Of a DNA stretch of 46,983 bases, positions 1-7,516 are shown in pieces. Location of the stretch: NCBI GenBank assembly GCA_031291335.1, contig JARLJF010000084.1:1-46983 (forward strand), in the 5' to 3' direction. The notes beneath the pieces were generated by a model. The model saw nothing but the letters and a program-made list of their open reading frames with translations, was not told the origin of the DNA and ran no database searches. A program made the position numbers and the translations under genes. The DNA is from Pandoraea sp. (GTDB lineage Bacteria; Pseudomonadota; Gammaproteobacteria; Burkholderiales; Burkholderiaceae). Every line of letters starts with the position of its first letter. The stretch's first letter is position 1.

Positions 1-1
1 C

Positions 2-709
2 CGCCGCTACAACATCGCGGGCATTACACCGGGCGACGACTATGCGGCCATGCGTCAGGTGCTCACGCGCCGGTACGGCCGTTTGATGGAGGCGGCGGTG
101 TCGACCGTGAGTGACGCTGCGGATCCGTCATCCGTAGCTGCTGACGTGGCACGGGCCGAAGCCGATACGGTGGTGTTGCCTGACAGCGAGGCAACGCTGC
201 CGGCGGGCGAGTCGCCTGAGGGCAGTGTGCCGGCCGCGCCGGAGGCTGCTGACGTCGAAGCCAATCTGCCGCAGTTAGTGCTGATCGACGGCGGCAAGGG
301 GCAGGTTGAAGTGGCGCGTCAGGTGTTCGTCGAGCTTGGGATCGACATTGGCCGATTGGTCGGTGTGGCGAAAGGCGAGGGCCGCAAAGTGGGCCTGGAG
401 ACGCTGATTTTTGCCGACGGACGCGCACCACTCGAACTGGGGCGCGAGAGCGCGGTGCTGATGCTGATCGCGCAGATTCGTGACGAGGCGCACCGATTCG
501 CGATTACGGGCATGCGAGCCAAGCGTGCGAAGGCGCGTCAGACGTCGCGGCTCGAGGAAATCGAGGGTATCGGGGCGAAGCGTCGTCAGCGGTTGCTCAT
601 GCGGTTTGGCGGGCTGCAAGGCGTGGCGTCGGCGAGCGTCGACGAGTTGGCGAGTGTCGAAGGCATCTCGACGACGCTCGCCGAGCAGATCTATCGTCAA
701 TTGCACTGA
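2..709 (+). CDS. uvrC: UvrABC system protein C, C-terminal part (partial)
   Basis: UvrC makes the dual incisions around bulky DNA lesions in nucleotide excision repair, acting on the UvrB-DNA complex. The gene enters the window from the left already in frame. The RNase H-like endonuclease core is visible (VLIDGGKGQ and DEAHRFAI, which carry the catalytic acidic and histidine residues of the family), followed by tandem helix-hairpin-helix DNA-binding motifs around [12 protein letters not shown] and [12 protein letters not shown]. Between RYGRL and [10 protein letters not shown] lies an Ala/Glu/Asp-rich stretch of about 60 residues that is much shorter in E. coli UvrC; from memory, such a linker is common in Burkholderiaceae. 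The N-terminal GIY-YIG domain is outside the window. pgsA downstream in the same orientation is the usual neighbour, although here a channel gene is set between them on the other strand. Confidence 0.96.
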   Translation, partial: RRYNIAGITPGDDYAAMRQVLTRRYGRLMEAAVSTVSDAADPSSVAADVARAEADTVVLPDSEATLPAGESPEGSVPAAPEAADVEANLPQLVLIDGGKGQVEVARQVFVELGIDIGRLVGVAKGEGRKVGLETLIFADGRAPLELGRESAVLMLIAQIRDEAHRFAITGMRAKRAKARQTSRLEEIEGIGAKRRQRLLMRFGGLQGVASASVDELASVEGISTTLAEQIYRQLH

Positions 710-732
710 CGCCCGGCCCGCAGCGATTCACG

Positions 733-2019
733 TCACTTCACATCACCGTGGAATAGCAGCCGCATCACGGTTTCGTTGTCGACGGTCTCGCCGGACAGCG
801 TGCGAGCGAGAAGCTCTCCACCGACGACTGGCGGCGCAAAAATCATGTCCGGCTGAACCCGTTTGAGCTTGCTCAAATGCTTGCTGTCGTTGACTGACGC
901 GATGGTGCGCACGGTGGGGGCGATTTCCTTCGCGGCGAGCACGATGAAGGCATTTTCCGAATCGTCGGCGCGCAGCGCGAGCACGGCCTTGGCGTGTTCG
1001 ATGCCGGCGTGGGTGAGCACGGCGTTGTCGCTGGCATCGCCATGCATGACGTCGGCTTCTTCCGGATAGGGGTTCTCCACGCCGCTCGCGATGATGACCG
1101 TGACGGGCCAGCCGCGCTTGGTGAGTTCGTGGTGCACGTTGATGGCGAGCGGCGACGCGCCGGCCACGATGAAGTGGTTCTTGCGTATCACGTGAGTGAA
1201 CCTCCCCGCGAGAATTTTCTTAAGGTTGCCGCCGACGAGCGGGCCGATGACGACGGTCAGCGACGTTGCAAATACACTGATCCCGAAGATGATGACCGAT
1301 GCGGTGAAGAGTCGCGCGTCGGTGGAGTGCGGCACGATGTCGCCGTAGCCGACGGTTGTCATCGTGACGATGGAAAAGTAGAACGCCGTCGCCAGATCGG
1401 TGACGGGCGGCACGAATTCGCGGCCGAGATACATGGTGCCGAACGTGGCATAGACGAGCAACGCGAACACGGCCACGAGTGTGTAGAGCGTGGCGGCGGC
1501 GAAGCTCGCGCGGTCGAATTCCCGCCAGTACCAGAGCAGCAGCGCGATGCAGACGAGCGAGAGGACGAACGTCAGATCGAAGCGGATGTTCAGGTGGAAA
1601 TTGATGGCGGCGGCCAACGCGAGCATGACGAGCGTGAAGGCCCAGGCGGTGCGGGCGCGGATGACGAGTCCGCAGGCGAGCGCGACCAGCGACAGGCCGG
1701 CGAGGGCGCGCGGCAGATGAGAGAAGTCGATGCGCTCGATGGCGTTCAGCCCGAAAAGCAGTCGGGGCAGGTGGGTGGCTTCGATGCGCTCCAGCGCGGA
1801 GAGGTCGCCGCGCACGAAGAGATCGATGAGCAGTGAGCCGGGCACACGCAGCAGCACGGAGGCGACGAGCAGCAGGCCGTCGATTCCGACGAGTGCCGCG
1901 ATGACGATGTGCGGTGGCAGCAGCGGACGTCGCAGTGCGGGCAGGGGCCAGGACAGTTTCACGAGATCGGCGCTATTGGCGGGTTGTTGCGAGCAAGATA
2001 GGGGCACACTGGCGCACAT
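733..2019 (-). CDS. kch: Kch-type voltage-gated potassium channel with RCK domain
   Basis: Inner-membrane K+ channel subunit. Several hydrophobic segments in the first 190 residues are followed by a pore loop with the selectivity filter TVGYGD near residue 220 (preceded by AFYFSIVTMT) and a cytoplasmic RCK/TrkA-N Rossmann domain starting at HFIVAGASPLAIN. The order and many local strings (LFTxSVIIxGIxVFATS, VxxSDSKxLxK-like) match E. coli Kch, and the length of 428 residues is close to its 417. I chose the ATG at 2019; the same frame is open further upstream (to 2073), but that extension is not hydrophobic and runs toward the divergent pgsA promoter area. It ends convergently with uvrC, with only 23 bp between. 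The role in K+ homeostasis is family knowledge; gating ligands cannot be read from the sequence. Confidence 0.9.
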   Translation of the reverse strand: MCASVPLSCSQQPANSADLVKLSWPLPALRRPLLPPHIVIAALVGIDGLLLVASVLLRVPGSLLIDLFVRGDLSALERIEATHLPRLLFGLNAIERIDFSHLPRALAGLSLVALACGLVIRARTAWAFTLVMLALAAAINFHLNIRFDLTFVLSLVCIALLLWYWREFDRASFAAATLYTLVAVFALLVYATFGTMYLGREFVPPVTDLATAFYFSIVTMTTVGYGDIVPHSTDARLFTASVIIFGISVFATSLTVVIGPLVGGNLKKILAGRFTHVIRKNHFIVAGASPLAINVHHELTKRGWPVTVIIASGVENPYPEEADVMHGDASDNAVLTHAGIEHAKAVLALRADDSENAFIVLAAKEIAPTVRTIASVNDSKHLSKLKRVQPDMIFAPPVVGGELLARTLSGETVDNETVMRLLFHGDVK

Positions 2020-2138
2020 GTCAACCGCTGTGCGGCGCCTCGGCCTTGTGGCAGCGAGGCAGACACGGCACAATGCGGGTCTGGTACGGCTGCCGAGGGC
2101 GCCGTGTGTCGACTGCCGTTTGCCGAACTCATGCTGCC

Positions 2139-2732
2139 ATGCCTTTTAATGTCCCCATATTCCTGACCTGGCTTCGGATCGTGCTGATCCCGCTGGTGGT
2201 CGGCGTTTACTACTTGCCGGCGACCTGGCTGTCGTCGGTCGAGATGAATTGGGTGGCGTGCGCGGTGTTCGTGCTGGCGGCGCTCACGGACTGGTTCGAT
2301 GGCTTTCTGGCGCGGCGCTGGAATCAGACGTCGGCGTTCGGGGCGTTTCTGGATCCGGTCGCAGACAAGCTGATGGTGGCGGCGGCGCTGCTGATGTTGC
2401 TGCAGATGGGCCGCATCAATGCGTTGGTGGCGTTGATCATCATTGGCCGCGAAATCACGATTTCGGCGTTGCGGGAGTGGATGGCGCAGATGGGCGCGTC
2501 GCGCAGCGTGGCGGTGCATCAGTTGGGCAAGATCAAGACGGCGGCGCAGATGGTGGCGATCCCGTTGCTGCTGTTCAACGGCACGGTGGTGTGGAACGGA
2601 TTGCGTTTCGACTCGCGGTTCTGGGGGACGTGGCTGATTTACGTGGCGGCGGTTCTCACGTTGTGGTCGATGATGTATTATCTGCGCCGCGCGTGGCCGC
2701 AGATTCGGGACCGTGGCGCGGGCGAGATGTGA
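2139..2732 (+). CDS. pgsA: CDP-diacylglycerol-glycerol-3-phosphate 3-phosphatidyltransferase
   Basis: Integral membrane enzyme that condenses CDP-diacylglycerol with sn-glycerol-3-phosphate to phosphatidylglycerophosphate, the committed step to phosphatidylglycerol and cardiolipin. The CDP-alcohol phosphotransferase signature D-x2-DG-x2-AR-x8-G-x3-D-x3-D is complete: DWFDGFLARRW followed by GAFLDPVADK near residues 49-75. There are four to five hydrophobic segments and the 197-residue length is normal for PgsA. The start at MPFNVPIFLTWLRI matches the conserved N terminus (xNxPxxLTxxRI); the frame is open further upstream, but that part overlaps the kch N-terminal region and looks non-coding. 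The tRNA cluster follows, as in other Burkholderiaceae. Confidence 0.96.
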   Translation: MPFNVPIFLTWLRIVLIPLVVGVYYLPATWLSSVEMNWVACAVFVLAALTDWFDGFLARRWNQTSAFGAFLDPVADKLMVAAALLMLLQMGRINALVALIIIGREITISALREWMAQMGASRSVAVHQLGKIKTAAQMVAIPLLLFNGTVVWNGLRFDSRFWGTWLIYVAAVLTLWSMMYYLRRAWPQIRDRGAGEM

Positions 2733-2804
2733 GCGTAAGTCCCTGAAGACGCGGGATTTGCGCGGTGGAAGAGAAAAATCTTCACAAATTTTCGGTGCAG
2801 GTGC

Positions 2805-2833
2805 TTGACACTGAATCGTGGTTTCGACATAAT
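2805..2833 (+). promoter_or_regulatory. sigma70 promoter of the tRNA-Gly/Cys cluster
   Basis: A perfect -35 box TTGACA (2805-2810) and a -10 box CATAAT (2828-2833) are separated by 17 bp. Transcription would begin near 2840, about 70 bp before the first tRNA-Gly, leaving a 5' leader to be processed. This strength is typical of stable-RNA promoters. Confidence 0.8.
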
Positions 2834-2908
2834 CTCCTTCTCGCTGCTACGGCACTAGCCCGGCAGCGAAGTTTTAAGCAGTGTTGGATTGGTAGTACGC
2901 ATGACAAT

Positions 2909-2984
2909 GCGGGAGTAGCTCAGTTGGTAGAGCGCAACCTTGCCAAGGTTGAGGTCGCGAGTTCGAGACTCGTCTCCCGCTCCA
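2909..2984 (+). tRNA. tRNA-Gly(GCC), copy 1
   Basis: A 76-nt cloverleaf. Acceptor arms GCGGGAG and CTCCCGC pair fully, the anticodon stem CAACC/GGTTG encloses the loop TTGCCAA with anticodon GCC, the T-loop GTTCGAGAC is standard, and an encoded CCA follows U73. It is identical over all 76 nt to the copy at 3034-3109. Confidence 0.98.
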
Positions 2985-3033
2985 GTTTTCACACTGGGCA
3001 TTGAGTGAGTTGATCCTTGGTGTTCGGTGTCAT

Positions 3034-3109
3034 GCGGGAGTAGCTCAGTTGGTAGAGCGCAACCTTGCCAAGGTTGAGGTCGCGAGTTCGAGACTCGTCT
3101 CCCGCTCCA
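3034..3109 (+). tRNA. tRNA-Gly(GCC), copy 2
   Basis: Identical in sequence to the tRNA-Gly at 2909-2984, 49 bp downstream of it, with CCA encoded. A tandem duplicate of the major glycine isoacceptor, probably co-transcribed from the promoter at 2805-2833. Confidence 0.98.
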
Positions 3110-3116
3110 AATCCAG

Positions 3117-3139
3117 AGGGAAGCCTGGCTTCCCTTTTT
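3117..3139 (+). terminator. Rho-independent terminator after tRNA-Gly copy 2
   Basis: An 8-bp stem AGGGAAGC/GCTTCCCT with loop CTG is followed by a run of T (3136-3139). It lies directly after the second tRNA-Gly, so tRNA-Cys downstream depends on read-through or its own promoter (a TACAAT hexamer lies about 15 bp before it). Confidence 0.75.
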
Positions 3140-3221
3140 GTTTGCCGAAAAGCCCACGGCGATCGATCCGACGGGCACCCTCGATGGCAACAGCGAGCGG
3201 TTACAATGCGGCACATCTGAT

Positions 3222-3295
3222 GGCGGGATGGCAGAGTGGTCATGCAGCGGCCTGCAAAGCCGTGTACGCCGGTTCGATTCCGACTCCCGCCTCCA
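3222..3295 (+). tRNA. tRNA-Cys(GCA)
   Basis: A 74-nt cloverleaf with acceptor GGCGGGA/TCCCGCC, anticodon loop CTGCAAA (anticodon GCA), T-loop GTTCGATTC, U73 and encoded CCA. U73 is the main identity element for cysteinyl-tRNA synthetase. A degraded second copy of its 3' half lies at 4414-4487. Confidence 0.97.
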
Positions 3296-3301
3296 AAATT
3301 C

Positions 3302-3328
3302 AAAAGCCCTGACTTGTCAGGGCTTTTT
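3302..3328 (+). terminator. Rho-independent terminator of tRNA-Cys
   Basis: An 11-bp stem AAAAGCCCTGA/TCAGGGCTTTT with loop CTTG ends in a T-rich tract, 6 bp after the tRNA-Cys CCA. The same hairpin recurs at 4495-4518 after the decayed tRNA copy. Confidence 0.9.
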
Positions 3329-3475
3329 CTTTTTCTGCGCTAACGCAACTTTGGATTTCGGCGAAGTTGTGTGGCGTATCTCGAACGCTGGCTTCAGCAG
3401 CGACGGCTCTCATGCCGCCTCGGATTTCGTTGATTCGCTCGGAAGTAATCTGGCGGCATAGGCCATCAAACGGTG

Positions 3476-4114
3476 TCAGATGCCAGACTTGGATGCGTTA
3501 AGAATCAATCGCAGACCGAGGGCTGCAATGGCGACGGCTGCGATCCGATCCACCCACTTCTTTGCTCGCAGATACACTTCACGCGGGCCCTTGGTCGAAA
3601 AACATAGCGCAACGATTGTGTACCATCCGCATTCGACTGCAAACACCAGGGGCGGTAGCGCGAAATAGCACCACAGCGGCGGATGTTGTGGAAGCAATGC
3701 GGCAAAAATACTGCCGTACCAGATGGCTGTCTTGGGATTGCTTAGCTGAGTGCTTAGGCCAATCCAGAACGATTTTCGGACACTGCCAGACTGGGCTACA
3801 AAAGTGTCATCGACGGTGATGGCACTACCGGCACCGCGCCATATTTTCGACGCAACGTAAATCAGATACGCGCCGCCCGCGAGTTTTAGGCCGATATAGA
3901 GCCATTCGACCGACTGTAACAGCGTGTAGAGCCCGGCGAGCGCGACGCCGCTGAAGAAAATGCCCCCCAAACCCATTCCGAGAGCCGTGGCGAGCCCATC
4001 ACGACGAGACAGGCCGATGGCGTTACGCGCGACGAGTACGAAGCTTGGTCCCGGGATCATGGCGCCTAACCACAGCGCGACGAGAACGGCGAAAACGGCA
4101 GCTAATGCGGTCAT
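3476..4114 (-). CDS. LysE/RhtB-family exporter
   Basis: A 212-residue integral membrane protein of the LysE superfamily, which exports amino acids or similar small metabolites by proton antiport. The N terminus (VALWLGAMIPGPSFVLVARNAIGLSRRDG) carries the conserved G-x3-PGP motif after the first membrane helix and the typical R-x-GL loop; about six hydrophobic segments follow. Substrate cannot be assigned. It stands alone, pointing back toward the tRNA cluster, between the tRNA-Cys terminator and a near copy of the tRNA-Cys 3' end (4414-4487), so it may have arrived with that duplication. The 299 bp upstream of it (4115-4413) hold no gene I can support. Confidence 0.9.
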   Translation of the reverse strand: MTALAAVFAVLVALWLGAMIPGPSFVLVARNAIGLSRRDGLATALGMGLGGIFFSGVALAGLYTLLQSVEWLYIGLKLAGGAYLIYVASKIWRGAGSAITVDDTFVAQSGSVRKSFWIGLSTQLSNPKTAIWYGSIFAALLPQHPPLWCYFALPPLVFAVECGWYTIVALCFSTKGPREVYLRAKKWVDRIAAVAIAALGLRLILNASKSGI

Positions 4115-4413
4115 GGGTCACTCCTTGGAGCCAAATCGGATAGGCAAGCACGGATTCGGGCACAGTGACGGGCACCTCATGTCGTGCGAGGCCGCGTGAA
4201 GTCGCGTAGCTCGGACCGAACGTCCTGGAATGTGCCATCGCCGCTGAGTGCACCGTGTGCCGCCCGATGCTCGGCCATATGCAGCGATCTTATTGGACCT
4301 TTGATTTGCTGTCGATGTGTTGCGTTGACGAGTCGAATCGACAATCGGAAGCGGGCATCAATAGTCATTCCCCGCGAGTAGTGCGTTTGGGAATTTCATG
4401 TTGTTGACTCCTC

Positions 4414-4487
4414 GGCCTGCGGCAGACGTCAAGCCATATACCTCGCATACGTCCTATATGCCGACGCGATTCAGACTCTCACCTCCA
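4414..4487 (+). pseudogene. Decayed tRNA-Cys copy or attachment-site remnant
   Basis: This 74-nt stretch, the same length as tRNA-Cys (3222-3295), begins GGC and ends CCTCCA. Over the last 17 nt of the tRNA plus the following 21 nt, 32 of 38 positions match the tRNA-Cys region, and the similarity continues through the terminator hairpin. The 5' half is barely recognisable and cannot fold as a cloverleaf, so it is not a working tRNA. It is either an old tandem duplication or the far-end attachment site left by an element that entered tRNA-Cys, with the LysE gene between the copies. Confidence 0.5.
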
Positions 4488-4494
4488 CCATTGA

Positions 4495-4518
4495 AAAGCC
4501 CTGACGAGTCAGGGCTTT
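4495..4518. terminator. Hairpin terminator, second copy (bidirectional)
   Basis: A 10-bp stem AAAGCCCTGA/TCAGGGCTTT with loop CGAG, near-identical to the tRNA-Cys terminator at 3302-3328. On the minus strand it lies 31 bp after the stop of the small ORF 4550-4630 and ends in CTTTTC, so it could terminate that transcript. Confidence 0.65.
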
Positions 4519-4549
4519 GTCTTTATCCGCACCGCGCTGATATCCGAAC

Positions 4550-4630
4550 TCACTGGAAGAAAGGCGCGGCGCTCGACAGCAGGATCAGGCCTTGAAAAGC
4601 GTATTCGGCGGCATAGATGAGGGCGGGCAT
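4550..4630 (-). CDS. Possible 26-residue hydrophobic peptide
   Basis: A short frame encodes a 26-residue peptide that starts MPALIYAAEYAF, continues with a hydrophobic stretch (GLILLSS) and ends APFFQ. A strong Shine-Dalgarno AAGGAG sits 7 nt before the ATG and a hairpin terminator (4495-4518) lies just downstream on the same strand. These flanking signals are the main support, because a frame this short occurs by chance. No family is recognised; by size and composition it could be a small membrane peptide. Confidence 0.4.
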   Translation of the reverse strand: MPALIYAAEYAFQGLILLSSAAPFFQ

Positions 4631-4717
4631 AGTGTCTCTCCTTGAGTTTCGCTCTGCGCGGTTTGCGTGAGCCGTTGAATGAAGTATCGTCCTTCCGCCC
4701 CGCCGCCGAAACTGCGA

Positions 4718-5443
4718 TTAATACAACTGAGGCCGCGTCACCCGATTCAACAGAAACGTCTGGCGCGTCTCGAATCCGAGTTGCTCGTACAACGCCATTG
4801 CCGACGTGTTGTCATCGCGAACGTGAAGAAATGGCACATCGCCACGCGCTCTGATCTCGCGGCGTAGCGCGTTCATCAAATGTCTCGCGAGCCCCTTGCC
4901 GCGATAACGCTCGTCGACACACACCGCGCTGATCTCTACATAGCCGTCCATTCGCATGCGTTCTCCTGCCATTGCGATGAGATGCTCACCGTCACGTACG
5001 CCGAAATAGTGGCCTGTCGCTATCGTTCGTTTGCTGAATGGACCAGGCTGAGTTCGTTCTGCCAACCCGACCATATCGCTGACATCGCTCGCACTCAAAC
5101 GAACAACGCCGTTTTCCCGATCGTCATCAATATCATCAACGTCACCGACCTCACCGACCTCACCAACATCCACCATCTGGTAGAAGGAAAACAACCGATC
5201 CGTGTGGACACCGTTCATCGGCGGAAGCGGCGCGAGGGTTTGCATCAGGGCGTACGCACCGTCGGGAATCAACGTCATGAGTTCATCGAACGCCACCTGC
5301 GTCGTGTTCTTCACCGCTGCGAACGGTGCGACGTCAGGACGATAGCGCAGCGCCAGACTTGAGCCCTGCGCAAGGTCACTCTGCCGACTGGTGAGCGCAT
5401 GCCATGTCGGATTGTCGAGGCAGCATTGATTCAGCAGGTTCAT
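4718..5443 (-). CDS. GNAT-family N-acetyltransferase with acidic linker
   Basis: A 241-residue protein. The C-terminal half is a GNAT (FR47-like) acetyl-CoA-dependent acetyltransferase: the acetyl-CoA-binding loop is RYRGKGLARHLMNAL, preceded by the beta-strand VEISAVCVDE and followed by the substrate-side LHVRDDNTSAMALYEQLGFE. The N-terminal half is unassigned. Between them lies an acidic low-complexity stretch (VGEVGEVGDVDDIDDD) encoded by short tandem repeats near 5120-5175, which looks prone to length change. The acceptor substrate is unknown. The gene starts 9 bp after the stop of the MAPEG gene, so the two are probably one operon. Confidence 0.85.
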   Translation of the reverse strand: MNLLNQCCLDNPTWHALTSRQSDLAQGSSLALRYRPDVAPFAAVKNTTQVAFDELMTLIPDGAYALMQTLAPLPPMNGVHTDRLFSFYQMVDVGEVGEVGDVDDIDDDRENGVVRLSASDVSDMVGLAERTQPGPFSKRTIATGHYFGVRDGEHLIAMAGERMRMDGYVEISAVCVDERYRGKGLARHLMNALRREIRARGDVPFLHVRDDNTSAMALYEQLGFETRQTFLLNRVTRPQLY

Positions 5444-5452
5444 GGCGCTCTC

Positions 5453-5860
5453 TCAGACGACGTGGCCGAGGATCGTCGTCGCAAAGACAGCCGTCGCGCC
5501 GAAACCCACGAGGAATGCCAGCGTGCGCACGCCAGGAATGCCAGCAACGTAGACCACGTAATGGACAAGCCTCGCGATCAGATAGACCTTCGCGGCAAGG
5601 ACTGTCCCTGGCGTCGATATGCCGAGCAGCGCCGCGATCAATACCAGTGGTGCGAAGACCGCGAGGTTCTCCACGGCGTTCGCATGCGCGCGTTTTGCGC
5701 GCTGCGCCCACGCCGGATCCGTCGTCGCCGATGGATCGGGGTCGCCCATCGCTCCCAGCGCCCCCTGCGTAGCGATGCGCGACAAGATGTAGGGAACCCA
5801 CATCACTGCGGTAAATGCGGTCACCAGCGTCAGGAAATACATTTCGGATGTGAGCTTCAT
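5453..5860 (-). CDS. MAPEG-family membrane protein
   Basis: A 135-residue protein with four predicted membrane helices in the pattern of MAPEG (membrane-associated proteins in eicosanoid and glutathione metabolism). The family helix-2 motif is visible as RAHANAVENLAVFAPLVL, with the conserved Arg/Asn/Glu residues; LARLVHYVVY-like residues occur further on (IARLVHYVVYVAG). Bacterial members are usually unassigned, and some have glutathione transferase or peroxidase activity. It is divergent from the GlxA-like regulator at 5961, with a 33-bp inverted repeat between them, so that regulator may control it and the GNAT gene. Confidence 0.9.
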   Translation of the reverse strand: MKLTSEMYFLTLVTAFTAVMWVPYILSRIATQGALGAMGDPDPSATTDPAWAQRAKRAHANAVENLAVFAPLVLIAALLGISTPGTVLAAKVYLIARLVHYVVYVAGIPGVRTLAFLVGFGATAVFATTILGHVV

Positions 5861-5927
5861 AGCGTTTCGCCGTGAGAATTCGTTGAAGATGCACCGATTC
5901 TAGACATCGAAAATCCATGGGGATATA

Positions 5928-5960
5928 GTCGCAAATGACATTATTTAGATCATTTGCGAC
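5928..5960. promoter_or_regulatory. Inverted repeat operator abutting the GlxA-like gene start
   Basis: Perfect 11-bp arms GTCGCAAATGA (5928-5938) and TCATTTGCGAC (5950-5960) are separated by 11 bp. The right arm ends at the base before the ATG at 5961. One helical turn between arms suits a dimeric regulator; autoregulation by the GlxA-like protein and control of the divergent MAPEG gene is the natural inference. No Shine-Dalgarno sequence fits in this space. Confidence 0.7.
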
Positions 5961-6923
5961 ATGAGAATCTGTGTGCTTGCCCTCGACGGCGTCTTCGACA
6001 CCGGTCTCACGGCGATGCTCGACACCTTCACCACAGCCAATGAACTGGCGAGAATGAAAGGCGCCGACGTCGAGCCGTTTCAAATCACGGTCGTGGGTGT
6101 GAGGTCCCGCATCCGAACTGCGCTGGGGCTGACGATGGGCGTCGAGCCGGTACGCAGCGTCCAGCATCCCGACTGGATCGTGGTGCCGGCGCTCAACGCC
6201 AAAATGCCGGATACGCTCATCCCCGCACTTCAGCGGCCCGATGTGGTGGAGGCCAAGTCGCATCTGCGTGCGTGGCGCGAAGCGGGTATCGGCGTCGCGG
6301 CTGCCTGTATCGGTACGTTCGTGCTGGCGGACTGCGGTTTGCTTGATGGAGAGGAGGCGACGACGACGTGGTCGCTGGCCCCGCTTTTCCGCGAACGTTA
6401 TCCGTTGGTGAAGCTGGACGACTCACGAATGATCGTCACATCCAATGGTGTCGTGACGGCAGGCGCTGCCTTGGGACACCTCGATCTCGCGCTCTGGTTC
6501 TTGCGCCAGGCGAGTCCGGAACTGGCGACGCTGGTGGCGAAGTTTCTGCTCGTCGACAACCGCGCGTCGCAGGCGCAATACATCATCCCCGACTATCTGG
6601 CGCATGCCGATCCGCTCGTCGAACGTTTCGAGCGATGGTCGCGCGAGCATTTGTCACAAGGGTTTTCGCTGGAAAATGCGGCCAACGCGCTGCACGTCCA
6701 TGTGCGAACGCTGCAACGTCGAACCGAGCAGGTGCTTGGCAAGTCGCCGTTAGCGTTCTTTCAGGATCTGCGCATCCAGCGCGCGAGACAACTCGTGTCG
6801 AACGGCTGCGATCTCGACGCCGTCGCAACGGCGGTCGGATATGCCGACGCCTCTACGTTGCGAAGCCTGCTGCGCCGCAAACTCGGCCGCACCGTCAAGG
6901 AGCTGCGCGTAGAGGCGCGCTGA
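5961..6923 (+). CDS. GlxA-family transcriptional regulator (DJ-1/PfpI + AraC HTH)
   Basis: A 320-residue cytoplasmic DNA-binding protein. The N-terminal 190 residues form a class I glutamine amidotransferase-like (DJ-1/PfpI) domain beginning MRICVLALDGVFD, with the nucleophile-elbow cysteine in AACIGTFVLADCGLL. The C-terminal 100 residues are an AraC/XylS double helix-turn-helix (LENAANALHVHVRTLQRRTEQVLGKSPLAFFQDLRI... in outline, then a second helix-turn-helix ending VGYADASTLRSLLRRKLG). In this family the first domain usually senses a ligand and is not a protease. The start is fixed by the conserved N terminus even though the inverted repeat directly precedes the ATG without a ribosome-binding site, so leaderless translation is possible. 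Confidence 0.93.
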   Translation: MRICVLALDGVFDTGLTAMLDTFTTANELARMKGADVEPFQITVVGVRSRIRTALGLTMGVEPVRSVQHPDWIVVPALNAKMPDTLIPALQRPDVVEAKSHLRAWREAGIGVAAACIGTFVLADCGLLDGEEATTTWSLAPLFRERYPLVKLDDSRMIVTSNGVVTAGAALGHLDLALWFLRQASPELATLVAKFLLVDNRASQAQYIIPDYLAHADPLVERFERWSREHLSQGFSLENAANALHVHVRTLQRRTEQVLGKSPLAFFQDLRIQRARQLVSNGCDLDAVATAVGYADASTLRSLLRRKLGRTVKELRVEAR

Positions 6924-7094
6924 GCGCGACGCGCGGGATTTGGGGGGCGTGCCGGTGGTGTTGGCGGAACGCCGGGCGTTCGGGTTACGTGCTAGCATTC
7001 GTCCATCATGCGGACACCGCTCCGCCAACGGGCGTCTGCCCCCCAACGAAGCACCGCCTTCGTGGGAATTGCAGACGTCGCATCAGGAGCGCCC

Positions 7095-7505
7095 ATGGAT
7101 ACTCACAACCGTATCCCTCATTCCGTTGACCCCACCCATTCCGTTCGTTTTGGCCGCATTGCGCCAACCCTCTGCGTGGCCGACATCGAGCGCTCGCTGC
7201 GCTTTTACGTCGACATTCTGGGGTTCCGCAAGGTCTTCGAGAACGGCACACCCGCCGGATTCGTCATTCTGAAGAAGGACGACGCCGAACTGCATCTCAC
7301 CCGAGCGCCACAACATCGCGGCACGTCGCAGAACGTTGCACATTTGATGGTGGCGGACGCCGCTGCGCTGTATGCCCATCTTGAAGCGCACGACGTGCGG
7401 ATCGTCAAAGGCATTCGCGACGCAGACTTCGGACTGCGATGTTTCGTGTTCGCCGACCCCGACGGCAATCGTATCGACGTCGGCGAACCGGTCACGCGTG
7501 GCTGA
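7095..7505 (+). CDS. VOC-superfamily (glyoxalase/bleomycin-resistance) protein
   Basis: A 136-residue single-domain VOC protein with two beta-alpha-beta-beta-beta modules: FGRIAPTLCVADIERSLRFYVDILGFRKVF, then VAHLMVADAAALYAHLEAHDV and the C-terminal FVFADPDGNRIDVGE, whose Glu is the usual metal ligand. Such proteins are bleomycin-type resistance proteins, dioxygenases or glyoxalases; the substrate cannot be called. The start at 7095 is chosen because AGGAGC lies 5-10 nt upstream; the frame is open to 7008 but without such a site. Confidence 0.88.
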   Translation: MDTHNRIPHSVDPTHSVRFGRIAPTLCVADIERSLRFYVDILGFRKVFENGTPAGFVILKKDDAELHLTRAPQHRGTSQNVAHLMVADAAALYAHLEAHDVRIVKGIRDADFGLRCFVFADPDGNRIDVGEPVTRG

Positions 7506-7516
7506 AGACGGCCGAC

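Noticed and set aside
994..1836. A plus-strand frame opposite the potassium channel
   Set aside because: Composition is Glu/Arg/Gly-rich low complexity, typical of the reverse of a membrane protein gene.
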